Assembly (NCBI GenBank): GCA_026419785.1
Contig: JAODTK010000333.1
Span: 310,001-374,000 of the forward strand
Direction of reading: 5' to 3'
Length of the DNA: 64,000 bases
Origin: Sclerodactyla briareus
Taxonomy: Eukaryota; Echinodermata; Holothuroidea; Dendrochirotida; Sclerodactylidae
This document shows positions 23,830-37,200 of this stretch, piece by piece. The translations under genes and the position numbers were made by a program. The notes beneath the pieces are model-generated. The model saw only the letters and a list, made by a program, of their open reading frames with translations, was not told the origin of the DNA and did no database searches. Within the stretch, counting starts at the first letter, position 1. Every line of letters begins with the position of its first letter.

Positions 23830-25443
23830 CCTGTAACGACCTTTGAACTTGATCTTCATATGGCCACAAAGAAGTTTTAGCAGTTAATAAACATTGTATT
23901 CAAGTTTGATCAACACCTATCAGAGAATGACCGATTGAGAGAGAAAAGGGCAATTTTACACAGGGGCCTATTGTGTCCCTTCAATGACCATTGACCTTCA
24001 CATGGTCAAAGATGTCGCAAAGGTTGATGAACATTGGGTTCAAGTTTGGTCAACATCCATCAAAGAATACTAGTTTGCTCTTCCATCAGATGTTGCCGCT
24101 TTAATTCTAACAGCACTATATGATGTTGGATCTAAAAAATCTGCAAACGAGCTGGAAAGAGCACCTCCAGAGAAACATAGACAGTTTCAAAAAAATCTAA
24201 TGTACTTTGCTAAGAAAACATTTGAAATATTACACATGATAGGTTATATGGCACCTTTAAGACTTTGACTTGACATTCACAGGGTCCAAAAATGTCTCAA
24301 CGGTCAATGAGCAGTGGGTCAGAGGTTGGTCAAAAATCATCGAAGAATAATATTGGGGGTCCGTAATGCTTCTTTTCAACAGATGTCACTTTTTCTTTCA
24401 ACTGTCAAAGTAATATCTGCGAGAAGAAGCATTATGGACCCCCAAAAAGTCATTCTTTGATCGCTGTTGACCAAACTTTGACCCAATGGTATTATGACCG
24501 AACATCAGTGCTGATCGCATGTGACATCAAAATTTGGTGTAGTAATCGTTTTGCCATGATTTACATTGGCTAGAAGTTCGCAAACACACACGATGAACCA
24601 CCGCAATTGAATGTAAAAATTACATGTACCTTTGAAGAAATTCATTGAAATTTGTGAGATTGCACTCCAAGTACCATTGCATGAAATTTCATGAAATGGG
24701 CCCTCTGGCTCAAGTGGGACCTTAGACAAGAATCCCTGAACAATTAGTAGGTACGGCGGTTACTCCGTTAGACCATTAATATGAACGAATGTCAGAACTG
24801 TGCACCAAAAGTGAGAGGGTGAGGAAGCATTTTATGTATTTCACACAATGGGCCCCAGGGCCCACACTGGCCTTGGGTCCTAATTCCCTGGGCACCCTGA
24901 AGGTATGGCTAATAGACCTCATTATGACTGAACATCAGCAATGTGCAACAAAATTTGTAGGAGATACAAGATTTTGAGGTCATTTCATATAATGGACTCC
25001 AGGGCCCAAACGAAATCCCTGGGCCCAAAATTCCTGAAACACCCCAATGGCTCTCCACCAAAGGACCATTACAAACTAGGAGAAAAATCAATGAAACTTA
25101 TGGGAGGAGATGCATTTCAAGTACCATTGTGTGAAATGTCCTAAATTGGGCCCGCGGGGCCCAGGTGGGACCTCTGATAAAAAACTTCCTGAACACTCCC
25201 GAAGGTACAGCTATTAGACCATCATTATGACCAAACATCAGCACTGTGCACGAAAATTTGTAGGAGGAGAAATTGAAATTTTATACACATAATGGTCATA
25301 TTGCCCCTTAATGGCCTTTGACCTTTACATTACCCATTGGTCAATGAACATTGTGTCCAACGTTTGGTCGACAGATAGATAGATAGATAGAGTGACATGC
25401 AGATTCCAATAGCTCAACCAGCATAGCTGGTTTAGCTAAAAAA
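23830..25443 (+). mobile_element. Hairpin-ended repeat family H1, long copy
   Basis: Modules with GAACATCAGCACTGTGCACG and AAAATTTGTAGGAGGAGA recur near 24496, 24780, 24927 and 25231, with spacings near one or two times 145-150 bp. TGACCTTTGACC-type text and GGTCAATGAACATTG recur as well. The copy ends in a (GATA)n microsatellite at about 25373-25391, then GTGACATGCAGATTCCAATA and the hairpin AGCTCAACCAGC/GCTGGTTTAGCT, then AAAAAA. The same terminus occurs at 3230-3281. Pearl/HINE-like architecture; class inferred. Confidence 0.6.
24300..24490. repeat. Fold-back inverted repeat
   Basis: GGGGGTCCGTAATGCTTCTT at about 24355-24374 pairs with AAGAAGCATTATGGACCCCC at about 24424-24443. Homology continues outward into GGTTGGTCAAAAATC against its inverted partner, giving arms of about 80 bases around a short loop. 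It lies inside the H1 copy and could arise from head-to-head monomers. Confidence 0.7.
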
Positions 25444-27690
25444 CTACACAGTTACTGCCTATACAACGTGTTTGGCTCTGATAAATTACATTTTGCGTGC
25501 TCCCAAAATTTAGCGATATCGCTTCCACCTTTATCGTATAATAATGCACCCAAGAAGATTATGTGTGTTTGAGTTACGTAAGTTGTGAGTTTTGGTTTTT
25601 GAAATAATTGATTTAGGCCTGATTTTTGGACTGTATATATGTCGATGTGATTTGTCTGAAAATATTTCGCAAAGCGTTTAATCACTGCGGGCTATTAGGT
25701 TCACTGCGGGTTATTGGTAGAGCCCTATTAGGTTCAACTGGCTGGTGCTATCTGGCTTTGTACTGGCCACTGTGGGCAAGCCTACACCTTTTTCTCTCAA
25801 TGCATTGGGTACCTCTGGTGTGGTGACTCGTTATTCAGTAGCCCAACATCGCTAATTTCAGAGGATTCTCCCCCGATCGCATGTTTATCCGTAAGTGCTA
25901 ACATCGCCGATTCAAGATCTATCTGAATTGTGGTAGAGCCCTACTGATAATTGGTATGGTTGATTTGTACTTCTCATAGCATTCCTTAGTAAGCACCAAC
26001 TCCAGGGACACTGCTATTGCTCACCACTGTTGCTGGGGATCATCGACCATCATTCATACCTTGGGCAGAGTTGTTAGATGCTTTTTGGACTTTTCTGTGA
26101 CGTTGCGTAAAAAAAGTCATGGGATGCAATCTATGGGGTTTGCAAAAATTTATTTCTGATATTTCAGCAAGAGCCTATGTTGGGGAATGAAACCAAGCTG
26201 ACCTCATAGATGAGGTTAGAAAATCCTGAGGCAAATCAACCAGGAAGAACGGAATAATGGCGGTAGTTGTTTTGGTCAATGAAGTGGATAGTTCTATGCC
26301 TGCGAATCCAAATTAATTTTGTCATATCGAGCTGGGCCTAGGTATAGACATTGGGATAATTACGATTCATACAAGAGAATACTACTACTGACGTGATGGA
26401 GGCCCTACAATTTCTATGCAATTTGCACACAGTGAAAACATGATTTTTTATACTGTTATGTGGTAACTTCTCACTGCCATCTGAACTAGGAGAGGGGGGG
26501 CCTAGGGGGTGGAAGAGGTTTTTTCATTGGACTAACTATTTGTGCAGGTTTGAATCTAAAAAACAAAAAACTATAGCAGTATGCAGTCTGTCTTCGGTGA
26601 TACACTTTGATAACACAGTTCTGTGTGCTGGGGGATCCCTGCTGGTGGGAGTGTGGTGGCGCTTTGCACTTTCTGTGCGAAAAGAGCTACCAGTCAAACT
26701 CTATCCAGCTTGATAAAACTTGTGAGCTATAACCCCCACCCCCTCCCTTTGAACACTCAATTCTCACCTATGCACTGATGTTATCTTGACCATCAGTCCT
26801 CTCCACTGGGGCCACCCGTGGCTAGGGCTGCCGGTAACATCATCCGCAGCAGGTCCTTACGTTCTGTAAATAGATCAATCATCCTTCAAAATCACTTGAA
26901 TCATGGAGGATACATGTTCCAAAGCACTGGAAACACAGAAAGTGTAGAGAATTTCTAGAAACGGGTTCGTTTTCCTTTCAATCTCCTTCTTTCAGACTCC
27001 AAGTATAAAATGCCTGTATTCACACAAGGAATACAATGTACCAGGTCAGTGTATGTCTGGCTGAAGGAAATAGGCTAGCCTCACTCATCCCGCCACAAAG
27101 GTTCATGGGGCGGGTTTGTGGAGTTCTGATGCCTCTCAGTGTCATCTGGACAATTAGTCAGGTTGAAATGTCAGCTGTACTATAAGAAGTTCTCTATTTG
27201 TAAAAAAAGTCAACTGCGTTTACTACGGACTGATATTTCTACGTACTTCTCACAGAAAATTCCCTACAAAACATCACACTCATAATTGGAAGCAGACACA
27301 CCACCATTTCCATGGGAATTCCCAACATGTCCATAAATTAATGCAAAGTAGACCCACCATTGACTGAATGACTGCGAGTGTTCCTGGATCTGTGTTGGAA
27401 TTTGTCGGGAGGTGAAAGTAGAATATAGTCACTAGACCCACCACTTCCACGAAAACTGATAAGGAATGTTTGCATGAATCATGTAAATGAGACAACCAGG
27501 ATTAACCTAAAGAGCTGTACTAGTGACAAACAGATTAACATAGCTCCTATAGGTTGTTCACTATTCTGCCTGTCAGCTCAAACAAACAGAATAGAGTATT
27601 TATTTTACCTAAGGGGTGACTTTCTCATCTGGATATCTGGATATCAGATTGTGTACATCCCCCCCCTCGATATCAATACAAGATTAACGG
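25444..27690. other. Unassigned
   Basis: No gene or known repeat is recognised over about 2.2 kb. Short open frames at 27280-27495 (minus) and 27474-27785 (plus) have no recognisable content. Confidence 0.35.
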
Positions 27691-27693
27691 ACG

Positions 27694-28251
27694 GTTTCCA
27701 AAAAAATCATGCTGACAGTAAATTTGATCGATTCGAGTGGGGGGGGAACCGGAGAACGAACCCGGTGCGCCGCATAGAGAGCTGATCGCTGGTCCTGGGC
27801 CGCTGGGGAGCAGGTGAGGGAACCTGGAGACCGGTCCTGACTCTCCTGGAAGCGCTGACACCGGACCGGGCAGCTGGGGAGCGGAGCGGGAAACTGGAGC
27901 AGCCTTCCCTCCTAACATCTGTCCCCGGCTGGAACACGAGCAGGGGCGGGAGTTGAGATCCGGATTAACATCCCGCGCAACCTCCGAGCCTCAATCTGGG
28001 CTCTGGACATCGAAAAGAGATCGGAATGGCTCTCTGTAACTTTCTCTCCATAATTCCTCCACGGAAAACATGTAAATCCGTAATATATAATTAATATCCA
28101 GGGTCCTGAAGGCAATATGGGGGCATTTCAAATTTGCTCCTAGATTGTGGTAAATTAGGGTGCATGTTTGCAAATGGGTAAGTGAGTATGCGTAGTAGTA
28201 GTAGATTAATCCTACGGTTTTGGAAAAATTATGCTGACAGTAAAATTATGA
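27694..28251. repeat. CpG-rich segment between direct repeats
   Basis: CATGCTGACAGTAAATTTGA (from about 27707) and TATGCTGACAGTAAAATTAT (from about 28229) are near-identical direct repeats, each preceded by a GTTTCCAAAA/GTTTTGGAAAA-like word. Between them lies a GC- and CpG-rich stretch (about 27735-27990) with the repeated word GCTGGGGAGC. It could be an insertion, a tandem-duplication remnant or a promoter-like island. Confidence 0.45.
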
Positions 28252-29093
28252 CAGGTCTACTGTAAACACAATTGTGTAGAAAAAATTTGATCTGAATCCT
28301 ATGCTGGATGCCTTCACTGGCAATGGAAGTCCAAACTTTACCAGTCATCTGAGCAGTGGTCATAACGGAAAACCATGAAGGAACCCACGAAAGTAGATTG
28401 AATTATAACATGTATCAACACATGTATATAGTATCGGTTCAAGGGTGTTACACTACCTTTATTGGGTGCCCTCTTCATATTTCACAGCACTGATTGTTCA
28501 GATTAGGGTGCCAGACTTATCTCTAAACGGGCGATGTCATCGCTTACACTTGATGTCCCCGTTTCATATTTTCCACGGTTAGAGGCTCTTCTGATGTCAA
28601 TATAATGTGCAAAACCTTGGCAAGCCTGTTAAAAGATGAAGGAAATATGGACCTATTGTTCAAAAGTCTGGCAGACTTTTACTGTGTTACTGGTTGTACT
28701 TCAACATTGTATTTCATATGGTCTTCCATTGAGCAGAAGAGTCAATAATTATCAGAAGATTCGGTCTCACAAAGCCAGGGGCATGATTAATCCCACCCCT
28801 CCCTTGGCTACGGCCCCTGTACCATTGGTAAATTTTAAACACTGGTGAGGTTCAACATTTTGAAAATCAGCCTCATTCAGCGAACGCGATCAAAATTCGA
28901 ACATCAATCACACAGTGTTCAGGTATAAAACATCATGTTAATGAGCACTACCCTCGGGGATGAATACACATTTTTGACAATGTGTGGATGGAAAGAAATA
29001 CACGAGGTGCAATGGCTACAGGCACAACACCTGCCCGCGTCGCTCGTGGGAAAACACAGCTTGGGCCGACTATTGAGTTCGGGGATGATTCTA
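28252..29093. other. Unassigned
   Basis: No gene is recognised. The plus-strand 196-residue frame from 28935 into 29525 is mostly antisense to the LINE described next. Confidence 0.35.
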
Positions 29094-32090
29094 ATTCTTC
29101 TTCTTCTTTGGTGGGAATGCCCAACATTCCATAAGAACAAAAACGAGCAGGGGTGGTTGTGTGCAGTGCTACTAAACGGGAGTGCTAGTCCCGTGCTGAA
29201 GCCTCAGGTGTCGATCAACGCAGCTTTGACGTTCGCTGGGCTAACAAACTACTTGTCAATCTCATGTGGCAGTTGTTCAAGTCCCTTGTGGTTCTTGAGA
29301 ATGAAGGAGTATTGTAGCAGTTCCCGAAGTGTTGTGTGGTCATATATGTTCGAGTGGAGCGGCGGGTTCTACGTTGGCTGGCTGAAGGTGATCATGACTA
29401 GGAATGGCAAGGTGCCCCCCTATGGCTTTGTGAAAAGTAGAGCGCCTGTTAATCCCCCTCCTAGTGGTCAAATGATTCCACTGAAGGTTGAAACAAAGGG
29501 CAGATGCACGTGGTCCCAATCATAGTGTTGTGACCATTATGGGGACCGTCCTGAACCCTTTCAGGTCTGAGTGAGCTGTACAGCGTACGGGTCCCAAACA
29601 GCGGAACAGTATTCAATGCTTGGACGGAGGAGGGTCTTATAAACCTCGCCTTTGGTTGTCTTTAGTAAGGAGTTTTAGGTTTCAGACGAACGAAGCCAAA
29701 TTGTTTGTTAGCAGCAAGTGATATTCTGTTGATGTGATTATTCACTCAGATCATGTGTATGTCAACCACCAAGGTAAGTAGCGAAGCAGTGTCTTAAGAA
29801 TGGTGCTACCCCAAGGTGTAGTTGTAAACTATAGAGATCTACTTAGCAGGATACGAAGCACGTTGCATTTTAGATTGAATTTCATTTGCCATGTTTTGGT
29901 CCAGGCTTGACGATAGAGGTCAGGGTCACTTTGTAGGAAGATCAGAGTATTGGAGTCTGTATGGAATTAATGTTTCTATAAAGAACACCAATCGTCAGCA
30001 AACCGCTAACAGTGCGTGGAGGTGGTCTGGCAAATCATTTATTATAGGTGTTGAACAACAATGGGCCTAAAACGGTACCTTGCGAAACACCAGAGTCAAC
30101 ACTTGCCCAGTGAGAAAACCTCCCCACCAACACACAAGCGTTTGCGGTTTTGAGAAAAGGCAGGATAACCACCTATTCATTGTGCCATCAACCCCATATG
30201 GTCGAGTTTCAGAAGAAGCCGGTTGTGGGGAACGGTGGTCAAATGCCTTTTGGAAAAGTCCATGATGATCATGACATTCAGTCTGTTTGCTCTCTTTTAG
30301 AGAGAAAGCCAGATAATGGTTACGTCTGAATCAGTTGAGTTTCAAAGGAAATGTCTTTGTCCTACACCGTGCTTTGTGGTGTGAGGAATACTAGGGTGTC
30401 AAAATGAGTCCATTATGGGCGACCCATGAACAATATGCTCTAAAAACTTCCCTCGTGACTGAATCAAGGAAATGGGTCTTGTAATTGCATGGCTTTCACG
30501 AGGCCCCTTCTTATGAAGGGGAATATTTGCCTCCCTCCAGTCAGCAGGGAGTTCACCTGTGTCAAAAGAGACTTGAAAAATAATGGCCAAACATGGGGGC
30601 TTAATCGTGGCGTACTCTTTTAGGGGACAGTGGTGGTAATCGTCAGGGCAGTAGTAGCTTTAATTGGATTTAGTTAGCAACAGTTTTTCCACCCAATTCA
30701 CAGTAACAAAGATCTTGGCATGGCTGGATATCCATCAACCACAGTTGGCGGGGTTTCCATGTTTTCTTAGTGAAGACAGAAGTGAATTGCAAGTTCAGAA
30801 GCACGGCCTTCTGTATATTGTCAGAGCCCAAAACTCCCTGGTCCTTCAGTGTGGGAATGCCAGTTGTGTTTTCCTCAGTTTGTTTACAAACGACCAGAAT
30901 TTCTTTTTTGAGTCCATGCAAGTTTCCATAATATAGTTCCGGTATGCTTGTCTGGTGAAAGTTTGTGGGTAGATCGCCTAGATTCTCTAAAAATTTCCCA
31001 ATCCTCAGGATTTTGACTGACCCTAGCCCTGGTGTAGCTTTTTGTTTTTCCCTAAGAGATCTTGTATTTTCTGATTCAACCCCTGGGTGCTTCATTACAG
31101 TAATCATTTTAGGTTGGGATGTGAATATTCATTATCTACTTGAAGCGTGGTTTTTGAAATCTCTCCAGATATTGCCTAACATTCCCTGGGTGGGGGATTC
31201 TTCCGATAAGTAATACTGAATATGGGCAGATCATTCCTCATGTTTTCAGGTGAGCTTTCTTTTGTTAGAGGTAGACTTAGATGGTTTAAGATGAAAGAAA
31301 TTTAGGGTTGAGGCTGTGGTGTAAGCATTGGAATTCCATCATGGTCACTCAGACCAGGAATTAATGTTGTAGATTTTCAACGAGGGCGGGTTTGTTTGTT
31401 GAAAAAACAAGTTCAAGAATATGCCTTCTCTGTAGGACTCAGTAACAGCCCTGAGTTAGAGCAACGTCTTCCCACAATATCTAGCAATTGTTGACTCAAG
31501 TTTCGTGGTTATGGTAACCTGAGTGGGTAGTCCAGTCAATTCCAGGAAGATTGAAGTCTCCACCCAACCCAAAACAGTTATCGGTAGCAGTGATATTCAA
31601 TTGAGACAAGGAATGTCTTAGTATTTAGATACTCAAGACCAGTTTTGTTTGGTGGGCCGTAAAAGGCACCAATGTACAATGTTTTGCCCCAAACAAGCTG
31701 GATTTGTGTCACACCACATTTTTCACAGTCTGTATCAGGGTTGACCAATTCGGTGTATACGAGATCTCTTTTGACAGCAATCAGAACACCACCATAAACC
31801 TTCATTTCTATCCTTCCTAATCAGAGCAGATTCTTCAGGAAATATTTATATCTGTGATTTAGGGTTAAGCCAAGTCTCAGTACATATCACCAATTGTCCG
31901 GTTGTGCGTCGAGGGCCAGCGCCAGATCAGGTACCTTGTTTTTTCACGCTGATGGAATTCACAAACCGGGCCCTTAAAGTACTTGTACATGGTTTCCTCC
32001 CAATATTAGTTCTTAAACGGGGTTTAGGAGAAGAGGTCGCATTGCGGGGATCAATATGACTATCGCCGGATCGATCATTTAAGCTACGAA
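29094..32090 (-). mobile_element. Degraded LINE (non-LTR retrotransposon), endonuclease plus reverse transcriptase
   Basis: Reading the minus strand, the endonuclease comes first: GGVLIAVKRDLVYTEL and KTLYIGAFYGPPNKT lie at about 31810-31620. A linker with GIPTLKDQGVLGSDNIQKA lies at about 30830-30900. The reverse transcriptase follows: TGELPADWREANIPLHKKG near 30500-30560, MDFSK plus AFDTVPH-like text near 30200-30260, GTVLGPLLF near 30070 and an FADD-like motif near 30000. A C-terminal region follows, and the 3' end at about 29094-29110 carries (GAA)n. Domain order and motifs fit the CR1/L2/Jockey side of LINEs. Several frameshifts and stops break the frame, so it is not active as read. Confidence 0.85.
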
Positions 32091-32470
32091 AGCGTTAGAT
32101 GTTTCGAGAGACACCACTGTGAGAAAAGGGAGGTACTAAAATTTGGCATACCACAATTACAACACATCCAAGATATGTTTGAGTTCCCAAAATTCATAAT
32201 TAATAGGGTACCCCATGCAGGAATGCGTGATAACAGCCATCACACTCAAGCATTGTATCGCTTTCTGCTCCAGGGTAGTGGGCTCAGGCATATGGACAAG
32301 GAATTAGGAAGAGTCGGGTCCAGGATTTATCTCACAGTCACAAGCCTGCATGAGTAGGAGTGCGGCATTAATACAGCAGGGAAAACATTTTTTTTTTTTT
32401 TTTTTGTTTTTCTGATTGCCATATTCACCTATGGACATAATGAATACTAATGTGTACCTGGATGTATGAG
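32091..32470. other. Unassigned; poly-T tract at about 32388-32406
   Basis: A run of about 19 T is the only notable element, possibly the reverse-strand tail of a retroelement. Confidence 0.35.
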
Positions 32471-32474
32471 ATTA

Positions 32475-32830
32475 GTTTGTCAGGGATTAGGGGTGGGGTT
32501 AGTGAGGGCGACGGGTTACTGCAGGTTCAGGTTATGGTATAAATCTAAGACTTGGGATTAGGCCCAGCCTACATCTGAATAGGAATCTGATCCTAATCCC
32601 ACCCCCAGGCCTAATCGGGCATGATGCATACTGTGTGTAACTGGTTGATAAGGATTGGGTGTTAGGAATAGGAGTGGGGTAAGGTTTAGTGAGGTTTAGG
32701 GGTCACTGAAGGTTTAGGTGTTGGTAACAGTGAGGATGGGATTACATCTGTAATGGAATCTGACCCTAACCCCACTCACAGGCCTGATCCTACTCTCATG
32801 CAACCAGTTACACCAAAGGTCTACATTATG
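32475..32830. repeat. Tandem duplication, about 180-bp unit, two copies
   Basis: GGGATTAGGGGTGGGGTTAG ... GAATCTGATCCTAATCCCAC is followed by a diverged second copy with GGAATAGGAGTGGGGTAAGG ... GAATCTGACCCTAACCCCAC. Each unit begins and ends with roughly complementary GGGATTAGG/CCTAATCCC text, so each can also fold back. Confidence 0.75.
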
Positions 32831-34914
32831 CAATCATCCAGGTACTAATGGTTATACATAGCAATCATTGACCATCTTAAAGCTCATTCAGGGCTAGCCT
32901 AGCTGCGATTTCGCGGCTTTAGCACCTGTATAAAGCCGGCATTTACAACTCGGGCCTCTAGGCTGTTTTCTAGGGCTGCGCTAAGCGCCCAACTTTCTGT
33001 TTCAACTTAGTTTCTGACAAGCTTGCATCTCAATAGATACCCAAAAGACAAATATTGACTTAAGAAAAGGTTAACAATTATTCATATCCCCAGATGGTCT
33101 TTGGAAGGTGAGGATTACCAAATATTACCGGAATCAGTCAGGAATCTCCATTAAATGCCTTCCAACTCGTTGTGTTTCGAGTTGCCACTCTATAAGATAT
33201 GAATGATCATGCAGATTCTCCATAGTAATGTTTAGCATGTGCCCCAATATGAATAACAGGATCGCCAAAATGAGCCCTGAGTGGCAACACTTCTGTTTAC
33301 AAAATTTGTTTCGAAACAAGACAGTCTGGAAAAAACAGGTAGTGATTTTCCCCAATCATTATGGTCAAATTTAGGCTTGTTGTATCAACTTCATACTAAT
33401 GAAATTTTAACATTGTAGGGATTGGAATGTTCTTGGAACAATTGTTTGAGAGTTATAGAGGGATGTGTAATCGGAGGGAGAGAAGGTAGAGGCCCATGAG
33501 GTGGAGGATTTTGTCACCTTCAATGGGAAGTGATGCTTGCTCACAGTGAATGAAATTTCTTCTGATACGTGACTAGGCTAGCCTAAACTAGTTAGGGTGG
33601 TTCCTAAAACGAGGGACATACATTACTGTGTAAAATGGGCGCCGGGACAAACACGGGACCATACCTACAATGTGTAAATAATGGAGGGACAATTGAAACC
33701 CAGTTAAGAGTGGACGATGTCCATAGAGCCCTTTTGGTTGAGCGAAAAATAGTGTTTTTTAACGAATGGCCACAGATTGATTTGACGTTCCTCCTAATCC
33801 ATTTCATTCCATGATTTATTTGATCCATCAAATATATACAAACACACAATTGAGTGCCTATCAATATGGTCGAACAGAAGGATAGGGGCCTTACCTCGTA
33901 GATACTTGACCGCTGGTCCGGGACGGTGGCCCGTATATCCCCTTCAAGATCAAGACTTAGTATTAGCGTGGCCTTTCCTGTATCGTACTAGTGCCGCAAC
34001 CGGCACCTGTCCTTTTCTTCAAGGTGCCGCCAGAATATTTTTAGGTGCCGCATGCCGGCTCTCGGTGCCGCGTTTAGACATGGCTGCTGTCAACTACTAC
34101 ATGTTATGCCGGCCTAACACAAACATCCAATTGTCCTGCGCTCATTTTACACACTATATGTATTGTCTCGCGTTTGTCCCTCGTTTTAGTGACACCCTAA
34201 CTTTAGCATAGACTAAGTTAGGCTGGCCAGGCTAGGCCTCTGGGTGGCTAAGTAGGTCCAACGGGGTCCAACGTTGGGCTTGGGCGTGCAACTTGATTTC
34301 ACCCTACCACAACGGATGATAATTACACTGGTAACGTAAAAGGATGGTTTCAAACACTCAGTTCGGCAGGATTCGTAGAAGAACAGAAAACCACTAAAGA
34401 AAGTCGAAACTGATCTTGATTCGATGAGAGTTGAGGATGTCTCCAAGATGTAGGATAATTTTCGCAAATTATTTTTGCTGCCTGCCGCCGGTAGCTGCTC
34501 CTTAGCACCCAAGGCACACTGCACAGTTCACCCCGGCTATTTGGATATATGGACGCCAGGGTGGGGCAAAAAAACATACCATGTTATCCGAACCCGCCGG
34601 GCCGGTCGCCCATATGCCATTTCCGCCTGCATACCAAATTCATATCAAATCGATATGTCACAAAACATTGTAGCCTCAGGCGCGTCCCAGTGAGAGATTC
34701 GTCTTGGGGAGGGGCGGGGGGGAGGGGGAGGGCATTCCGACATGTGTGAGGCTAAGGGGGTCATGCCCCCTCCCCTTTTGGCGCGGGAGAATGCGATTTT
34801 CGGCTCCCTCAGACACCAAATGTGGCAATATTCTGTGGGACAAACAGAGTGTTTGAATGGTGGTTGGTGGAATGTGTGATATGATTATCATTACCATGTA
34901 ATGGTATGGATGTG
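32831..34914. other. Unassigned; GGTGCCGC cluster at 33990-34072
   Basis: No gene is recognised. The words GTGCCGC and GGCACC occur about five times at 33990-34072, like the GC-rich subterminal motifs of some DNA transposons. There are no clear ends. Confidence 0.35.
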
Positions 34915-36480
34915 TCAAAAGCAGCTGCGTCCAGACCAAAATACCCAATAGGGCACTGAAACTGGGTGGGTTCTGTCGAGCTTGCTCCAAACCTTGCCCA
35001 ACTATTCCAACAATCAGTCGACACAGGAATACCGTCAGAAAGGACTGGAAATTGGCGAAATAACACCAATATATTTTAAAAAAGGGGGAACCGTCCCCGA
35101 CCATCCACTTACAGGCTGTATCACTAACACCTGTCTGTTGCAAGATTTTAGAGCATATATAATAAGACAGTCAGCCTATGAAACATCTGGATCAAATCAA
35201 ATCACTTGCTTGATAATCAATATGCATTCCGGAGAGGTCGGTCTTGTGAAAGACAAACTAACACTAACAGTTAATGAACCTTGCCCGTCATCATAATAAC
35301 ATTACCACCGACGTACGGTTTTTTTAGACTTTTCCAAGTCCTTTGACGTTGGCCTCATCGAAAATCCTCTGGAAAACTGATGTTAATGGTATTAGCGGAG
35401 AGGAAGAGAGAGAACAAAGAAACTGGATAGTCGGAGAGTTTGTCTACAACCCGCCTCAGCGTGTGGCATGGATGGCAAATTCTCCAGGCTGGCACAGGTA
35501 CTCAGTGGAGGTACCGCAAGGAACAGGATTTAGCGCGCACCGCACTTGTTCCATTTATTCATCAACGACATTCATACAGCCGTGAACAGTGTCACTAGAC
35601 TTTTTGCGGATGACTGTTAATTTACCGCCAATTAATCCGGACACTGACGAGGACTTTTTCAAAAGGATTGGACAACTCACAAAAAGTGGGCCCATACCTG
35701 GGGAATGAGGTTTAATACGGGTAAAGTAAAACGAAAGCCGTAGGTATCGCCAGGAGAACAGTCTACACCATGTGTGCAACCCACTGGAAACACAAGGGAA
35801 TTACTTACCTGAGAATAATTATTCAAGATGACCTGGGACGGGACTAACAGACAATCAAGGCGTTATAAGGCAACCAGAGTCCTGAATTCCATTAACGTAA
35901 CTTTACATGAGCTCCAAACAAGTTAAGGAGAAGCTGTATCTACTCTGGTTCAAGGCCTCACCTAGGAATAATGGAGTGGCCAGCCGGAACCCATACAAGA
36001 ATGTCAACTCTCACTCGAGAGTGAAGAACAGAGCAGCAGCCCAGATATGTGCAAGGTGATTACAGACGATCCAGTAGTCCTGTTCTCGTCATGGAAATTC
36101 CATGGGATGGGAAAACCTGTACTCGACTTTTCGGCGTGAAAAATACACCAATTAACTCAAACTTTCTAAGATGATTCACAAGATTAGATATTGACATCAT
36201 GGGTTACCTCACGGGCAAGCCGCAGAGATCAAGGAGGGGGAACAGTAGGCAATTGAAATGCCTCAAATCACACAATCATCATCTTTTAGGAATTTGTTTT
36301 TTTCCACGTACTTGAGAATTTGGAATGGACTGCCCCATGATGTCAAGACTCATGAGATAATCAGAGGGAATTTCGTTGCTACTTGAAATTTAGAATTCAT
36401 AAGAATTAATGATAGCCACTCCTAGTGACCTCCCTAGTTAAGCTCCACAGTGGAGATTCAGGAGGAACCAGGCAAAGTAC
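34915..36480 (+). mobile_element. Degraded LINE reverse-transcriptase region, plus strand
   Basis: Plus-strand frames read APNLAQLFQQSVDTGIPSE (about 34984), then FKKG-like and ILEHI-like text, TQLTLTVND, LDFSKSFD-like text (about 35320) and VPQGTGF (about 35510). RLFADDC follows at about 35598, with KEKLYLLW near 35925, then FFPRTLRIWNGLPHD-like text (about 36298-36345). These are the ordered motifs of a non-LTR reverse transcriptase and its C-terminal tail. The endonuclease half is missing and the frame is broken repeatedly. It differs in sequence from the LINE at 29094-32090, so it is a separate family or subfamily. Confidence 0.85.
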
Positions 36481-37200
36481 GAAGTAAGTAGTACAGTATA
36501 TTTTTGCCAATAAATCTCATAGTTAAGGGGACCAATCAGATGATAGCACACGTAATTGAATGCTTTAGTACTTCAGAGAGTACCGTCTTCCAATCAGCAT
36601 ATTCTCACTCTGCTGTCCAGCCGACACCTATCCCAGTATCCCGTTAGTCATAAATTAAACAGAGACCCAAGGTCGAAGTTGATAAGATTAGCCTAGACGT
36701 TCACACGAACAGAGGATTCAAATGAGATAGTGCATCGGATCGCTTCATTTCTTTAAAGCGCAAGGATGAACGCTCCAGAGGGATCAAGGGGGATGGGTTA
36801 GCATTTTAAGAGCATGTCGAGGAAGGGCATTTGATCCCTCTATTCGTGTGACGTCTGGGCATAATCTCTATCAAACTAGACTAGGGTCTCGTTTAATTTA
36901 TGATTAGCCTGACGGCATACTCCTACGGTCCCAAATGAGGACTTTAAAAGCCAGAGGCGTTCAGACATGCAATAAAATATAGATATGCAGAAATGTTGGA
37001 ATGTGTTTAATGAAACCACTTATGAATAACACAAGGAAATGTTGCATATCTGAGGACAAACATAGCAAATTAGTTAATCCTTCTTTAAGGAAACGCTCAG
37101 ACTAAAACCGAACATCTTTGTAAGGGTGGGAGTCATAAAAAGAACATTTCTCATTAGTGTGGCAAATCATAGTGTTAATTACATATGGACAGTAAGACTA
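36481..37200. other. Unassigned
   Basis: No coding motif or repeat is recognised between the plus-strand LINE and the DIRS-like fossil. Confidence 0.35.

Noticed and set aside
28935-29525. 196-codon plus-strand frame, longest in the window
   Set aside because: Most of it is antisense to the C-terminal part of the LINE at 29094-32090, whose sense frames carry the recognisable motifs.
34676-35143. 155-codon minus-strand frame
   Set aside because: Overlaps the start of the plus-strand LINE; no domain or splice signal seen.
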